Positions 33,867 to 47,900 of a DNA stretch of 64,000 nucleotides are shown piece after piece. This stretch comes from Cyclospora cayetanensis. Its lineage: Eukaryota; Apicomplexa; Conoidasida; Eucoccidiorida; Eimeriidae. The stretch is taken from assembly GCF_002999335.1 (NCBI RefSeq), contig NW_020312192.1, forward strand, positions 62,001 to 126,000, given 5' to 3'. How positions within the stretch are numbered: position 1 is the first letter of the stretch; every line of letters starts with the position of its first letter. The notes beneath the pieces are model-generated. The model made no database searches and was not told where the DNA came from. It worked only from the letters and a program-made list of their open reading frames with translations. The translations under genes were made by a program, and so were the position numbers.

Positions 33867-36181
33867 GGGTCAAGTGAGTGATCAAACAGCAAAAGGTGGA
33901 CAGAGGACCTGGAGCGGCACTGTCCGCCGAGTTCACAGCCAAAAATTGCCTCGCTCTCCTCAAGGCAAGACAAACAAGAGCGCGAAGACTCAATAAAGGT
34001 GAGCTGCAAACACAAAACAATAAAATGTAGACCCGAGCGGAGGTGTGGTGTGTCAGCGAGTTCTGTGAAGGTGACTCCTGACACGTCGAGAAACGTCTCT
34101 ACGAGAATGGAGGCGAAAAGCTGCAAAAAGTCATGTAAGATGTATCTTCGTAGTGTTCTCGTACATTTCAGCTATTATTTCAAACAAAAAGGGGGGGTCG
34201 GCGTTCTTGTTCGCTTCCAAGAGGGCTCAGGTGTCCTGTGGGACGTGGAGGCTGCGGTCTAGCACATAAGCCGAAGGCACGGGGTCTGGTTTCGTCCACG
34301 CACAAGAACCTGATATCTTACTCGAAATCACTTCATTAATTAAGCAAGAAATGAATTCCACATTCTAGTGCAAGGCTGCTTGCTGAGAAAACCGGGTTGT
34401 ACCTCAAAATTCAACAAGAGCAAGAACTCAACTGCTCGCTCTCTTAGGGAGCGCAGGTCACTGAAGGTAGAAACATTGCACAGAGGGTCACACGAAGGCC
34501 CTAAAACTGGTAAAGGGGTAACTGAAAAGAATGGCAGTCATAGTAAAACCGCGCTGTGGCAGGAAACAGGATACGAAAGCATACTTGAGATGCGGTGTCC
34601 CTCAGAGACGAAGGAAGGAAGAACAAGCCACACACAACAGCCAACGCATCATGCTTTCTTCCAAGTATACTCCAGCACAGCGTAATGGATGAGTGCATGG
34701 AGGATGTGGAACGCTTGGGCAGCCAGCGGAGCGACACCTGGCGCAGCACCCCCCCTCCAAACAGAGTTCTTCTCCATACAGCCCCAATATATCATGCATT
34801 CCCACGTGCAAAGAATTTGCGCTGCAGCTGCGAGACTCGGGCACCTAGCAGCAGGCAGATATTCACCCATAATCAATATTGTGAACAGCACTTTTAGAAC
34901 TAGGAGTGTTCTCTCGTTTGTGAAGTTTCAAAGTGGAAAATGGAGAATCCGGCAATAGTTTCTCCCGATATTGAAGGGGAAGAGGTTCGGAGTACGCCGA
35001 GGGAAAGGAGAGATTGATGATTGCGCACTACATTTTGCTGTTCCAAACCCTTCCCAAAACAAGTTGTGTCGAGTCTACTTTAGCTCATGCTGAAGCTACC
35101 GTATGACCTAAACCGTTTTTCCAAGTAGACCCAAGATCCTCCCCACCGAGGCCGCTTCTGCGGACTCTTTCGTATCATGACATATCCTTTTAACGGCTCG
35201 ATCCTTTGCAGCTGTCCTCGGGAACTGCAGGATAGCCTTCCCCCCCTGTAGAGCGCTGTTGGACTTGCGGTATCACCTCATGGAGAGCATATCACCGCGC
35301 TTAATAAGCACGTTCAAGAGCAGTAGCTATTTTGGCAAGGAGGAGCTGTGCATGTGAGAATCTACAATGAGTGAGTGCAAGAGCACAGCTGGTTTAAAAG
35401 GGAATTCCCTTGTGGGTGCTTGTCCCTCCAACACGTTAGTGCTTTAGCAACGGTGCTTCTTAAAAGTATCACCTCCAGTCTTTGTATGACTGTAGAACAC
35501 AAGAGTGTATTCTTTCTCGACACGAACGGACCTGCAGGCGCCTCCTACCTTAGAACCTTGATGAAATTTAGAGCTTGTGCAAAAGCAACGAGCCCGTCGC
35601 CGCACAGGTTGAAGATGTGGTCAAATACTCAACCCCTCGCGTATGGAACGACGTGAATTACTCGTCAGTACCATGTTAGCCAGTGCCATGGTGGCTACTA
35701 ACTAGCTACAGGCATCGAGACGCAGGTATATGTCGCTGCCGTTCCACTTCCAATTCATGTCACACAAGCTGTGCCCAGCAATGCTGGTGTGCCTCGACTG
35801 TTTGGGTGACCTTGCCGTGAGTGGCCCACATAGCAAAGCATGTGTGGACCACATAGAGTTGCTCTGTTGTCTATCCTTTTTGCGCCTTCGCGCAATCCTC
35901 CTTGAGAAATGTCCAGGGGCAAAAGTTCGCGCACATGTACGTAGAGCTGCAGAACCACTAACTTCGTCTGCTGACTGCTACCTTCCGCTTTCGCTCAGAT
36001 GGCAAGTGGTTATCCATACTGCGCATCTGTCCGTATGCCAAAGTACATTGAGCTGAGAGTGTTTTGTGTGCATTAGGCTTTGTGTATGTATGTATGTATA
36101 TGTGTAGGCATATTTGCATGCATATATATGTGTGTGTAGGTGTGTGTATGTGTGCGCCACGCTTGTGCAGCAGTGAGTGCC
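33867..36181. other. Intergenic, no supported gene
   Basis: Short frames only. The segment 33867-34130 includes the likely promoter and 5' UTR of the Gln-rich gene. A TGTATG/ATATGTGTG microsatellite lies at about 36080-36155, just beyond the 3' end of the Kelch gene. No coding exon could be joined in the rest. Confidence 0.55.
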
Positions 36182-39086
36182 TCAGTCATCGTCTTCATCT
36201 GAGTTAGGGTCCACCTTTGCTGCTACTGCTCTAAGGCTACTAATGTCCGCCTTCTGTTCGAGCTTCGCGAGAGCCTCTTGGATGGTGACCTCCATTATAC
36301 CGAACTTCTTTTCCGCAACAGCGAAGGAGCGCACGGTGGCGTCCATCTGTGCCAGCGCTTCTTCCAGCTTCTTGACAGTGTCCTGAAGCAACTGAGTGCT
36401 GTTAGTCAATTCACCGAGTTTAACCTCTGCCCGCTGCGCCGCACTTGTCACTCCTTGGATCGTCTGCTCCATGGCTCCAGATGCCTCTTCAAGCCGAGAC
36501 ACCGTATCCCGCATCACCCGCGTTTCCTGAAGTGTGGAATCCATCTCGCTTCGCACCTGCTTCACCTCCCCAACTGTCCTGGAAATGTCCTGCCGCAGAG
36601 ATCCCAAAGTCACCGTCGTGCAGACAGGGGCAAGCCGGTACACATCCGAAGAGGGATAGCCTGCAGAAAAAAGCGAGACACAGCGCGTACCAGGAACTGC
36701 CTCTAATATTTACGCGTTCGATTGTAGACAAGAAAGCGAGGAGGTGAGCAAACATGCCCAGCCAGGTCAACTTCCTGCGAGCGCATGCCTACAGCCACGA
36801 GATACATCGAGCTGTGCGACAGGCACAAAGCGGCCAAAGAGGCATAATTCAGCACTGAGCTAACAGTAACACACACGCGTACTAGAGCGACACGAAGCAG
36901 CACAGCGGAAAACAGAGGCCGCCAGACAAAACAGAAAACCCAATAAACGCGGGAGAGAAATAGAGGAAAGCGAGAGCATGTCCGTTCAAGGAAAAGAAAA
37001 ACTGTGATTCTACTCGCTGATACCCTCAGAAAACTACAAGGGCACAGGGCGTGGATTACCGTGTTGGTCAGCCCCTCCGAAGATGAAGATGGCACGACTT
37101 GAGGGCAGAACTGTCAACGAGCCGATGTCCGTGTGGGACCCCAGCTCCTTTGGGTCCACATCGCATTTGAACCAACACTTGGCGAGGAAATCAAATACAA
37201 AAAAGTCTGCGCATGCAGCAAACGGACAGATGCGTTTTCGTCTGCCAGGCACCCCGATTCAAGAAAACGGCATTATTTCAACAGGAGACGCCTGAGCCTC
37301 CTGGGCCTCGCATCGCCATGAACGCATCAACAAAGCAGTGTGCACTACACGGCATACACCTATTTCTCCAGCGTACTGTTTTGAAATGTGTGATTGACCT
37401 ACCTGACATCACGTAGTTCTTGAACCATCCACCGTAAGTGCCTCCAATAACCCAAAGACGGTTATCAAAGAAGGCCGCTGCATGCCTGTGCGAAAAATTC
37501 CCTCCCAGAAGCAACAAAATACCAGACTCTTCATCTCATACGACCTAGTATCTCAGACATTTTCCTGCACCCGTTCCAACCCCGATTGTTCGTGCGCAAT
37601 CTTTTCGTCGGCATGACGTTGAAGGAAGCAACCCTAGGACCTCCAAAAATATCTATCTTTGCAGCTACTAAGGCACACTATAAAGGGCATTTTTGCCTTG
37701 GCGTCGCTAATATTGCTCTCACTTCCATCTAGGGCAAGGCGGCTCCCCTGCAAAGTCTTCCATCTTTTTCCATTTGTCTTTATCGATATCGTAGAGCCAG
37801 AGGTCATTGTCGCCCTTGCCGGAACCCGAGAGGTCCCCACCAAAGATAGCTACCACAGATTTACCTTCCAAATTGCAGAGAGAGGCAGAGTGCCCGCATC
37901 GACCAGCAGGGGCGCACTTGTCCTCTGCGGATTCGATGTAAGACCAAGTTGCTGCAACCAACAGAAACAACCGAATAGATGGCGTGTGAGGCGGAGGAGG
38001 TCGCCTTTAAAGCTTCAGTTTTTAGCGCATGATTCAAGAGGTATACAGGCCCTCCTCACTCACTTCCTTTAAGGACATGAGCATCCTGGATCACCGTGCC
38101 GTCTGCTTTCTGCCCCCCAAACAAGTACAGTCCGTTGGTCTTTTCGCAGAAGACAGCGGCATGAGAATACCGCGCTTCAGGCCTGGACTTCAGCTTCAGC
38201 TCTTGCCACGAGCTTTTGTTCAAGTCAAAAGCCCAAGCCTCGGATTTCGCCTCCTTCTCATCATCGATTCCTCCAAACAGGAGGAGAGATGGCTCCCCGC
38301 GGCTGTGTGCCCTCCATACATTCAGAGTCGCTCCACGAAGGGGACCTGGGCCGTCGTCAAGATCGTCAACAACTTCGAAACTGAGAAACAACATTGTCAG
38401 CATCAGTTCAAAAAAGCATACACACAGGCGTAACAAGTGCAATCCTTTCATGCTGCTTTACAAAATATAGTCCCACAAGTCCCGATGTGAAGAGAATGTC
38501 ATGATCTCTGCACAAAGCGTTTTTCATCGGACATCTGACAGCGTTACTGTACAGAAGAGTGTGCCTCCCCTGTCGGCCTCGGTATGTGTGCAATAGATGG
38601 CTTTAGGAGGCCACAGTCTCACCTGTTGCTTCCAGGGTTAAATTTTAGCAAAACTGAGGTTGGGTTCCCGTCGGGGTCTTCCCCTCCGAAGATGTAGATT
38701 AACCCCTTAACCTCTACGACGCAGTGCCCAACTTTCGGAGTGAAACACTGGCTGTCATGAACAATTTTTGAAATGAAAAAGTCAGGAGGAGAGAGGACAC
38801 CTGTTGCTTTGTCGAGGGCCGGTAAGGATTCGGAGCCACTGGCCATCCGCCGCCCAGGCTGCTTTGTGCTTTTCTTATGCTTTGGAGGTTCCTTCTTCTC
38901 ACTGTCACTCCCTTTCGACGACTCCTTCCTAGCGGGAGGGTTCTTGGACTTCTCCTCGGAATCCGGTAACTTGCTCTGTGCCTTGGCTGGGGGATCCTTG
39001 CTGGTCTTAGCACGGCTGAGGCTCTTCTTGTCCGAAGAAGCTGCCTTGTCAAAGTCTGACTCACTAAAGTCCGAGAGGTCACTCAT
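36182..39086 (-). CDS. Kelch-repeat protein with C-terminal coiled coil
   Basis: Six exons, all phase-consistent: 39086-38623, 38380-38064, 37951-37723, 37485-37403, 37206-37060 and 36660-36182, giving 572 residues. The ATG at 39086 begins MSDLSDFSESDFD. Residues to about 75 are Lys/Ser/Pro-rich and probably disordered. Six Kelch blades follow, each marked by a hydrophobic-GG motif: IYIFGGEDPDG, LLLFGGIDDE, LYLFGGQKADG, VAIFGGDLSG, LWVIGGTYGG and IFIFGGADQHG, with blade tryptophans such as WSYIE and KDKWKKM. The last exon encodes about 150 residues of heptad-like coiled coil (VKKLEEALAQMDATV) ending in an acidic PNSDEDDD. Kelch propellers bind proteins; no BTB, BACK or phosphatase domain is present. 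The architecture suggests a scaffold that oligomerises through its tail; partners are unknown. Confidence 0.9.
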
Positions 39087-42000
39087 TTTCAAGTGGAAGG
39101 TTCGTAGACAAGAGGGGGTTTGAAAGGGACGCGAGGCAAACGCAAGCCGCAGATTCTGGGGGAAGGGACCCCCAGTGGTAGATTAGCGAAGCACTTCTGC
39201 AGCCCTCCTGTTGTTAGCATACACCAGAAACGGAGAAAAGGGTGCAAGCAGCTGCGTCACTGGAAGCCAAAAGTTGGGAACTTTCGTGTTCAGCAACCTG
39301 TCCCTTCCCTTCCTGAAACAGAAGCCTCAGGTGTAAGGAATTTCAGTGCCCGAAGAGTTCACTACTAGTAGAGAAAGCTTCTTCTCTGGGACCCTCTAAA
39401 GCGGGGACAACTCGGGAGAAAAGCCGAATTGAGTTAGGCCTAGCGCTGATATTTCGCCCGGGCACACAGCTCAAGGCGCGGTTCGCTACGGGGGGGCAGC
39501 AGGCCAAATATATGAGCCCAACCACTAATGGTAGTTCGCAGCCGCGAGGGGCATCAGAAAAGCACGACTATTTAGTCAAGCAAGAGACAAGAAAAGGCCG
39601 AAGTGACAACCGTACCGCGGCTCCGCTGCAGTTCGCTGGCGTCAGTAAGGCCTCAAGAGGACGGGATTTTCAGCTCTCGTCCCAGCATTATTCCCTAATA
39701 TATCACCCCGTTTCATATGTCATTTGACCACGGTAGCAACTGGGACAGGAAGCCGCTTACAGCAATGAGACCGTGGGTCCCCTGGTGGCTAGTCGACCCG
39801 TTCCCGACTTCAGGGAAAATATGAAGTCCTGAGAAATTCCCTTCACCAATTTCCAAGTAAAAACACTTTCTTAAAGTGCATAAACACCACCAGCGCACGC
39901 CAAGTAATGAAAACAGCCCTCCTAGGCCGTATCATAAGTCATGCTCCCCCTACCAGCGGATAGGCTGAACAGTGAGTCCGAAGTGTGCATGCGTGGGCGT
40001 GTAATGAATACCAACCTTCCGTGACTTTCCTCCTTAAAAAGTCCCTTATCATTGATCTTAGCATGGTTTTCAATTGGTAGCTCGGCAAATAAACCACCTT
40101 TGACTTCTGTGCACAACCCCAAGTCGCCATGAAGGAGTGTGCAGTAGAGCACAACGCACGTGTATGTACGTGCGCTATAACTTCAGCTCTATGCGAGTTC
40201 TTTCCTACTCCAGTAACTCAGGTATTTCAAAATGCTTCCCATGAACTTAATTTTACATGAGGAGAAGCAGGCAGGCTCCATCATATAACTCACCAAAGTG
40301 TCTTGTTCTGCTCTGGCTTGTGCCTGTGGCAGAGCACGTTCAGCAGGGACATGTTCTCCTGCTCCCCCGGCACACCGATATTTGCGGCTAATTATTTCAG
40401 CTTACAGAAGGGGCCCGAAAGCGAAATAAAAGCATTCCACGGACTGCTGTGTGCTCGGGTGACCTGGAGCTAAGCACGCAGTTTGCTTTTCTCATTTCCG
40501 TAGGATTTATTCTCCAGTTTTGGGTGCGGAAAACGCGGAGTTCATGTTTAATGGCTTATAATTTGTATTCGATGACGGGCATGAGCCGGATTTTGTATAC
40601 CTTCCTCTAGGGTCGTCATTAGAAAGCATGACGCGCCCCAATTCCGCCACAAAGTAGCTCTGTAGAAAGTTTAAAAAAGTTCTCTCCAAAGGGGCTTTCT
40701 CTAATACCTCCTTCTTTTCACCCCACTGCGGCCCGGCAGGAAAGCAGAGAGGACAGCCTGCGTGCATGTTGCCACACTCTTGAAACACTCGTAACAATTA
40801 CTTCCACACAGTTGAACATAACAACATAGGGTTGATGATGCACACGGGAATTAATATCATAGGGTTGAGCGAATTCCGGATTGCAGCAAATAACATTGAG
40901 TAACAGCGTTTTCAAATAGTCAATTCTCAACAAAGTCTTAAACAGAGCTAGTGTAGTTCACTGCGTAGCCTGCAAAGTGCAACGCTCTGGCGAAGGTCTC
41001 TGTAGGGTGGCATCTAACTCCAGAATCAACACAACTCTATTGAAAATCATTGAGTATACACTCAAGGAAACCCACTTTGCCCTGCTCACCCCCCGCAACA
41101 GTCGCCGACATTGAGGGAGGAAAACACCAAGAGTGGACATTTCTGCACCTTTGACTCACTCTGAGCGTAAATGGCGAGCTGCCCATAGCATCTAGCTCTC
41201 ATAGACACAAAAGATTGCGTTCTTTCATTTCAAACTCATAATACTCCGCAGGGGAGGATGTAAGAACAGGAACAAGTCATCAAATCTTTACTAGTTCGTA
41301 GTGCGGTGCAGCTCAGCAGCTACATAACGCTACACATTAGCACCTTCTTCTACACCACTAGTATCTAACTAAAAGTAAGTAGAGAATTGACCATTTGCTT
41401 TGGCTGTTGGTACACCATTGGTTGCAGGATAGAGCTAAATCCATATGACACAAATCAAGATTGTGTACCTCGATGCTAGACGGTATGTGCAACTGGTTGT
41501 GAATGATCGAGCACATCGAAAGTGCATACAACCGTTCCTTAGGTGTTTTTCCTGCTCTTACTCTCTAAGCGGACCCCTGGAGGGTGAGCACACGCAGAGG
41601 CAGGAGCTTCACTGGAAAGGCACCGACTCTCGGTGATGTGTTGAGGTGAGTTTGGAGGCTAACTGCATCCCTACACAGACCTTGCATGGGTTGTTGCACA
41701 AAACGTCGAGGTGTAGCCTGGCCCGCTACAAATAGAAACAGACATATAACCGGCTGGTGCAGCTTACATGGGTCGGTAGAGGTGTTAACCTCGGATTCTT
41801 TTGAAGAGGCCACTGGTACAAGATGATCTTTATTCCGCATTCAGGCCAGGGCTGAAAGAGGAATATCTGCCCCTGGCTTTTTCTGTAGCACACAAAACTA
41901 CTGAAGCAATATTGTCTCTTGGCTTTCCGTCGGATGCAGGAATGACGATAAGAGAAAGGTACCCTACAGAAATCGCGCAGCGAGCACATTCTCTTGAGAT

Positions 42001-42780
42001 CTTAGGTTTTGACTGTGGAAAGAGGCAAGTGAAGGAACTTCATAAAGCGCCTGGGTCTCTCTGTCCCAATGTTAGGTTTGTAAGGCTACAGCTATAGCTG
42101 CCGAAGTCTGGGGACAGGCAGGTCGAAGGAAGGTCTTTGCCGGCCTTCCGACAGCCGTTCAGCCCATTTAAGCCCCGAGCAGGTATTTTTGTCTGCTGGA
42201 AAGCAGAGGAAAACACCAGTAAAATACTGACGCAGGCGCCGGCAATAGTGTGCCCCTGGGGCCTGCAGTGAATTGTGCGCTAAGATAAACATCCACCGGA
42301 GGTACACTATATTGAAACAAAGGCGAGCCGGTCTCTGTACGGCTTATGGTGTCTGGATACCAAACAGAGAGTCCTGGGATGTCGCCCAGAATACTGTCGG
42401 GCTATTCGCTTCAGATACTGTACCTTCACCCAAAAGGTAGAGGCACTCGAAAGCCAGCACTTTTGGAAGGTCCCGGATTGCCCCCAAACCGTTATTTGCA
42501 CTACTCAGCAAAATCTGCTAGGCAGCAAAGCTGCACGGCATACAAAAGAATGCTTACAGACTTCACGCAGGACCCTCTGGGAGGAGCCCGGGAAGGGTTC
42601 CACCTGCGGCCTGAGGCCGCAAGACATTGGGATCAAAGGGCTGCCCCTTGAATGGCGAGCCCTCCATATCCCACGCCTCTCTCAATATATTTTCTTGGTG
42701 AATCTCCTCTGGAGTTTTAAGACCTTAGATACACGCACGACAATAAGATTGCACAAAAAAGGAATGACAGGCGTGCAAGC
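39087..42780. other. Intergenic, one weak exon candidate
   Basis: Mostly AT-rich with short frames. A plus-strand frame at about 41801-42097 has protein-like composition (LGFPSDAGMTIRERYPTEIA) and a plus-strand frame at 42346-42651 is also open, but neither has a matched start, splice partner or known domain. Otherwise I see nothing. Confidence 0.45.
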
Positions 42781-44504
42781 TCAAGGGGGCAGAAAGTAAC
42801 GTGGATCGCCAGAGTCAAACGGGCCTACAAAAACGCGGGGAGCCTTACCCTGCATCTTGAGTCTCTGCTCAAACACAAGCTTCCGGATATGGCCCTGGGT
42901 AGCCTCATCAAAATCTTCAACCCTCTTCACGGACTCGATCTTCGAAAACAATGAACGGGAAGCAATGAAGATAGCCATGAGGATGCCAATAAGGAGTAAC
43001 ACGGAAGCGCACTGAAGACGGGTGTACTGAGTTCATATTGTTAGTGTAGGGTCACAATAAGGCCCGTTCACTCGGAAAAGGTGGAGAACGCCCACCTTTT
43101 GTGTATCGATGGTAGGGTCTCCTTGAACCAAACAGTCCCACCAGAGCTCGCTCTTCTTCTCAAGAGTCAGAAGCAGAAAGGTTTTTTGTTCCAATACCCA
43201 AAAGCTCTCGGAAGACCGTATTGGGTGGCACCATTTTCCCTCGAACAACACTTGACCTGCAGTGGAATCCATGAAGCCCACCAAGCGTTAACGAAACGGA
43301 AGCGCTAGGCTTTTGAAGAGGCAAAATGGTTAATAACCAGATCATGAAAATCTCTTTCACAGATTCATCATGGTGCTGCTAAGAAGAAATACGGGAGTGA
43401 TGCTTTAAAACATTGTCTCTTATGTAATCGTCAATATCCTCTATTGCACGTGCTGCAAGAGCAGAAGACTACGCGTGCAGTGTTCCCTAGATGCATTCAC
43501 AGGGTGCAGCTCTCCTTTAGGGTGAAAAAGATTAGCCACTAACGTTGTATTATTGTACATCGATCCCGCGTGGGATGCCGCGCACCCTGATAAGTCACTC
43601 TAATAGAATCATCGCGCAGCACGACAGACAGCAGCTTAGTATTAACCTCGGTAACCCGCTTCTGCTGCTGTTGCTGCTCTTCCTCGCTCTGCTGCTCTTG
43701 CTGCTGACGCTGCAGCAATTCTAGAATGCGAAGTTGGCAGGTGGCCTCATTGATACTCTGAGACCAAATGTATCGGTCAAGAATGGCACCATTCCAGGGA
43801 TTTATAAAAGAACTCTTTCCCCGTTCACTAGGAGGCCCTCTGCTGTTGCTGGTGCTGCTGGTGCTGGAGTCCTTGGCATGAGGTTTAAAGGCTTGGTGGC
43901 CGTCGGCAGCATGTGCCTGTGGAATTAAGGAAGCATTTGGATCTGTTGGAACTGTGCACGGGGACGCCCCTTTTCCTGCCTCTATCCCTTTGTCACCTTC
44001 ATGGGCTCCTGCTGATGATACAGAATCCGCGCCTACAGCACAATTTGGTGACTGTGCTGTTTTGGGAGCCCTGAGAGCTGATTGTGGTGATGCTGGCGCG
44101 GGACGTGTTGCTTGTGATGGAATTCCCTCCATCGACGAGAGGTCAGGGGGAGAGGCCAATACAGCCAACCTGCACACAGGGCTTGCGTATTGCATCCGTG
44201 CTGGCTGCATTTTTTCATTTAGATTTCTTGTTAATTTTTGAAGCTCTTGCACGCTTCTGTTCCTCAAGCTAGGAGGCAGCAGATGCGACTGCTTTGTGGA
44301 CCTGTACAGGAGCTGTGCCTGACCAAAAGCCTCAGCGATCATCGCCTCAGCAGAACCAGAAGTAAAGCCCATTGATGGCCCACCTTCCTCTATGATGTGG
44401 AAGAAATCAGTGCGTGATGCGAGGAAAGAAAAGAACGTTTCAAGCAAAGGCGCAATGCCTTTATGAGCTCGGGCCAGCGCCAACAGAAGCCCCTCGTGAT
44501 CCAT
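42781..44504 (-). CDS. NUDC: NudC nuclear-distribution protein with interrupted CS domain
   Basis: Three phase-consistent exons, 44504-43586, 43256-43096 and 42939-42781, encode 412 residues. NudC is an HSP90-linked co-chaperone of dynein and the nuclear-migration pathway. Residues 1 to about 70 match the NudC N-terminal domain (LLETFFSFLASRTDFFHIIEEGG). A long Ser/Pro/Ala-rich linker follows. The CS domain begins with DRYIWSQSINEATCQL (about residue 240), is interrupted by a Gln/Glu-rich insert of about 25 residues, and resumes with TKLLSVVLRDDSIRVTYQG, then ESFWVLEQKTFLLLTLEK and ELWWDCLVQGDPTIDTQK. The end, EDFDEATQGHIRKLVFEQRLK, matches the conserved NudC C-terminus. The Gln insert falls between the first strands of the CS fold, where a loop could tolerate it. 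Confidence 0.9.
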
Positions 44505-44951
44505 TTTTTAGTCACAGGGAGACACTAAAAGTTGATATTCTACACGGGACAACAACTGCACATGAAGAAAGGAAATACAAGTGAGGTACAGCAGAACCGA
44601 CGTTAAGCTCCATCCACTGGCAGCAGCGCTTACATGAAAGCATACTGCGTAACACAAAAATCACATTAAAAGATACGGAATTCGTCAATAGTCATGCACT
44701 TTCGCTGCTGTCGCCCTAACATCACTTCGGGTCACTTAGATGAAAGTGCATTCAGCGTTGTGGCGGCTGCGGCCCCTGCATGCACGCGAGCATATGCATG
44801 CAGCTACTGGCAGAGTTGCTAAATTTGCCTTTCCTAGAGCCTTCCCCCACCTCCTTACGCCATATTCTACTTTTGTTCAAACCTTAGGAGCCCCTTTTGT
44901 GGCGGGAGGCGAGTCCTGATGTATAGGGCATCTTGAGTTGGCAAGGAAGCT
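44505..44951. other. NudC-eIF2A divergent spacer
   Basis: Intergenic region between two divergent genes, so it should hold both promoters. A short plus-strand frame opens at an ATG at 44739 and could be an upstream exon of eIF2A, but it does not join in a way that I can confirm. Confidence 0.45.
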
Positions 44952-47900
44952 TTGCAGCCGACTCCTCAGAAAGCTCGAGTTTTCGCCTCCATTGCACAAG
45001 ATTGTGTTGTTTTCAGGAGGCAGAGTTGTATTACATCAGTAGGTCAGGATTCGGATCTTGTTTGGTTAGGACCTCACCATTTAGAACCACCGAAATCCAA
45101 CTTTCAATCTTTCGGATCTGTTGGGAAAATGCAGTCTGAATTAATTGCACTAACGCGGGACGGGCTCGAGCTCTATAACGCCTCCCTAGACAATACCGGA
45201 GCACTGACGGTCGATAAGATCAAAACCATTGAAGGAGTAGAATCTGCTGAATGGTCTCCCCAAGGCGATCTGGTAAAGGCGCATTTGGAACTAAAATGAC
45301 CGTTCGATTAATCAGGTTGCGCAGGTTTCGTAGACATGAGCAGTTCGCTTTAAACGAACATCGACTTGAGCCGTAGTGATGCGGATCTTGAGAGAGATAG
45401 GACGTTCAGGCCTGGATGCTTTTTTCTCTGCTCAGCATGGGCGGTACTCCAATAAAGCTTGTAGTGCTCTATCTGATTGCAGGTTGCTCTACTTCGAAGT
45501 TCTTCGCGTCAAAAAGTAGATGTTTTGGATGCCGATACATGGGAGGTCTTGCATTCTTTTGAGGGACGTGAGTCTGCTCTGACGCATGAATTTTAGTCGT
45601 TCCTTTGTATTTCGGTTCCAGTCATGACACCTTCCTTCGTTCAAATCCATTCGTTAATTCTATTTTTAACGATGACGCCGCACTTGGATACATGCTGCGT
45701 TGTGGGATAGCACAAGTTCCCCGCCGATGCTTGCTAGCGGCACGTCGATACATGCCCTGTAATGGTTTCAGGCTGTTTGTATCATGCCCTTTAATCTATT
45801 TCAGTGGTATTTCCTGCTTTTGTTTTCAGCAACCCACGTCTCCAAATTCTCATTCAGCCCATTAGGGCGATATCTCCTTATTTGTTTTCGATTTGAACCA
45901 GACCGATGCCCTGAGAACCTCCGACTTGTGGAGGCCCGCAGCGCGCGTGAAGTTTTGCGTATGCCACAGCGTAGTGTTGGAGAGCTCTCATGGCCTCCCC
46001 TCCGGTGGACTGGGGGTGAAAGCTTCATGTGTCGCATGGTGAGCAAGTGAAGCCACAGCGGCTTACTTTCGTGGTTAGGAGCACTCAAGTTTCCGCAGAA
46101 TGCACTACACGGCCAATGTGAGCGGGAGCAACATAGTTCAACGCCAAGTCGTGCTATTCTCAGCTGCAGCTTTGGGGTCTTAGTGATGATGCCCATCCAA
46201 ACAGAAGTTAAGGGCGCCACGGATGTGCTTGCTAGTGGCTTATACTGCTGGTATGGCCATTCCGAATATCAATACCTGTGTGATGCTCCCTCATATAAGT
46301 GTTGAAATTTGTGCAAATGGCTTTGTTTTGAGGAATTTCGTTTGCTTCACGTTGGCTTCTTTCCCTTTTAGGTGAAGGACTCAGTTCATGTGTTCACCCG
46401 TGAGAGCCTAGACTCTCCCAATTTCAGCATCAACCATCCTGCATTGCGGATCCCGGCTGCTGGAGCATCTGCTTTCTTCCCGAGTCCGGAGCGTCCCAAT
46501 ACTACTAGCTGTACGGCAGAAAAGGAAAGGGGGAAGGACGGCGGCAACAGCACTCAGGCATCGCCCCAAGGCCCTTACTGCGCCATTTTTTCAAAGGAAG
46601 TGAAGGGCGCACCAGCCTCACTAGAAATTTATGCCTTGGGGGCAGAAGCCAGCTGCGTAGCTAAGAAGTCCTTCTACCAGGCGCAAGAGGCGGAGTGCCA
46701 CTGGGCGTACGATGGCAGGGCGGTGCTCGTTAAGACACACACCGATGCTAGCGATCTGACGTACTACGGATCCAGCGCGCTGTATTTTCTCAAGGTGACT
46801 AACTAGCTGAACATAAGGTGAAACAGCTATGGATTCTGAGATGCTTTTTCGTTTGCTTCAAGCCTGCCGCAATCGGGATGCTCGACTTAGCTGTCGAGTT
46901 CTAGCGCAACCATCAGGGCTTCTTTTATCGGTCTGTTTGTCAAGCCCTCCACGCAGTCATTTCAGCTAGGGGGGAAACAAATGTCTCAGACCAGGTAGTG
47001 CACGTCATAATGAAGCATGACAGTTTGTTACTTGATCTGCTGTGTTTTTTCGCTGCTCAGTCGCAGGGGCCATATGACACGCGTCTTGTGGCGCCGGAGG
47101 AAGGCCCAGTACACGCATCCATATGGAGCCCCTCGACTTTAGAATTTGCAGTTTGTTACGGCAAAGTGCCAGCCACTGTATGTTTCTGTATTCCTGTCCT
47201 GTTTCATGGCTTCTATGCGTAGCCTCCCCTGAGTGCACTTCTTTCCCCATTCGACTGCCGTGAGCTGTTAGGCGGATACGAAGTTTGCGGCCATTTGGTT
47301 TGAAGCGCTTGAACCATTATGCAGTTCAGCGTGCAGAAGCGAGTGCTTTCCCGCGGTCTGTGGATTCATTCAGGTGGCAGTATACGACGGCAGCGGCAAA
47401 GCGACATCTCCCAAGTTCCGTTTGGGTGAGGGGATGCGGACTTCTCTGCAGTTTTGCCCCTTCTCCAAATTGTTGCTGTGGGGTGGATTCGGCAATTTGG
47501 CAGGGGAGGTTGAGGTGTGGGCCCCCCGAAAGAAAGGCATCCTCGGGAAGACAGTGGTGAGTTACGCTGCATATTTTAGTGAAATAATGGCAAGTGATGC
47601 TGCTGTTTATTGTAGTGTTTTGGGGGCACTAGGAAGAGTTGGGCTGTTTTTGTCCGTCACTGGGTATATGTGACACGTACGACCAGAAGGGCATGGTAGA
47701 CTGGTTTGTGTACCGAAGGGATGATGTGATCCGTGTAGATCCTACCGAACGATGCACAGTATGATGGGCTCATTGCATGCAAGCGATACTTTTCTGAGCC
47801 TCGATCCTGCAGTGTAATCGACAGGCCACAAGCTTTATGGGTTGAGGGTGCACGGGCTAAGGGCTCTGCCGTGCTGTTTGTTTGTGCAGTCCCCATCCGC

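Noticed and set aside
33791..34126. 111-codon minus-strand frame upstream of the Gln-rich gene
   Set aside because: Overlaps the start region in another frame, Cys/Ser/Leu-rich, no domain; more likely 5' UTR.
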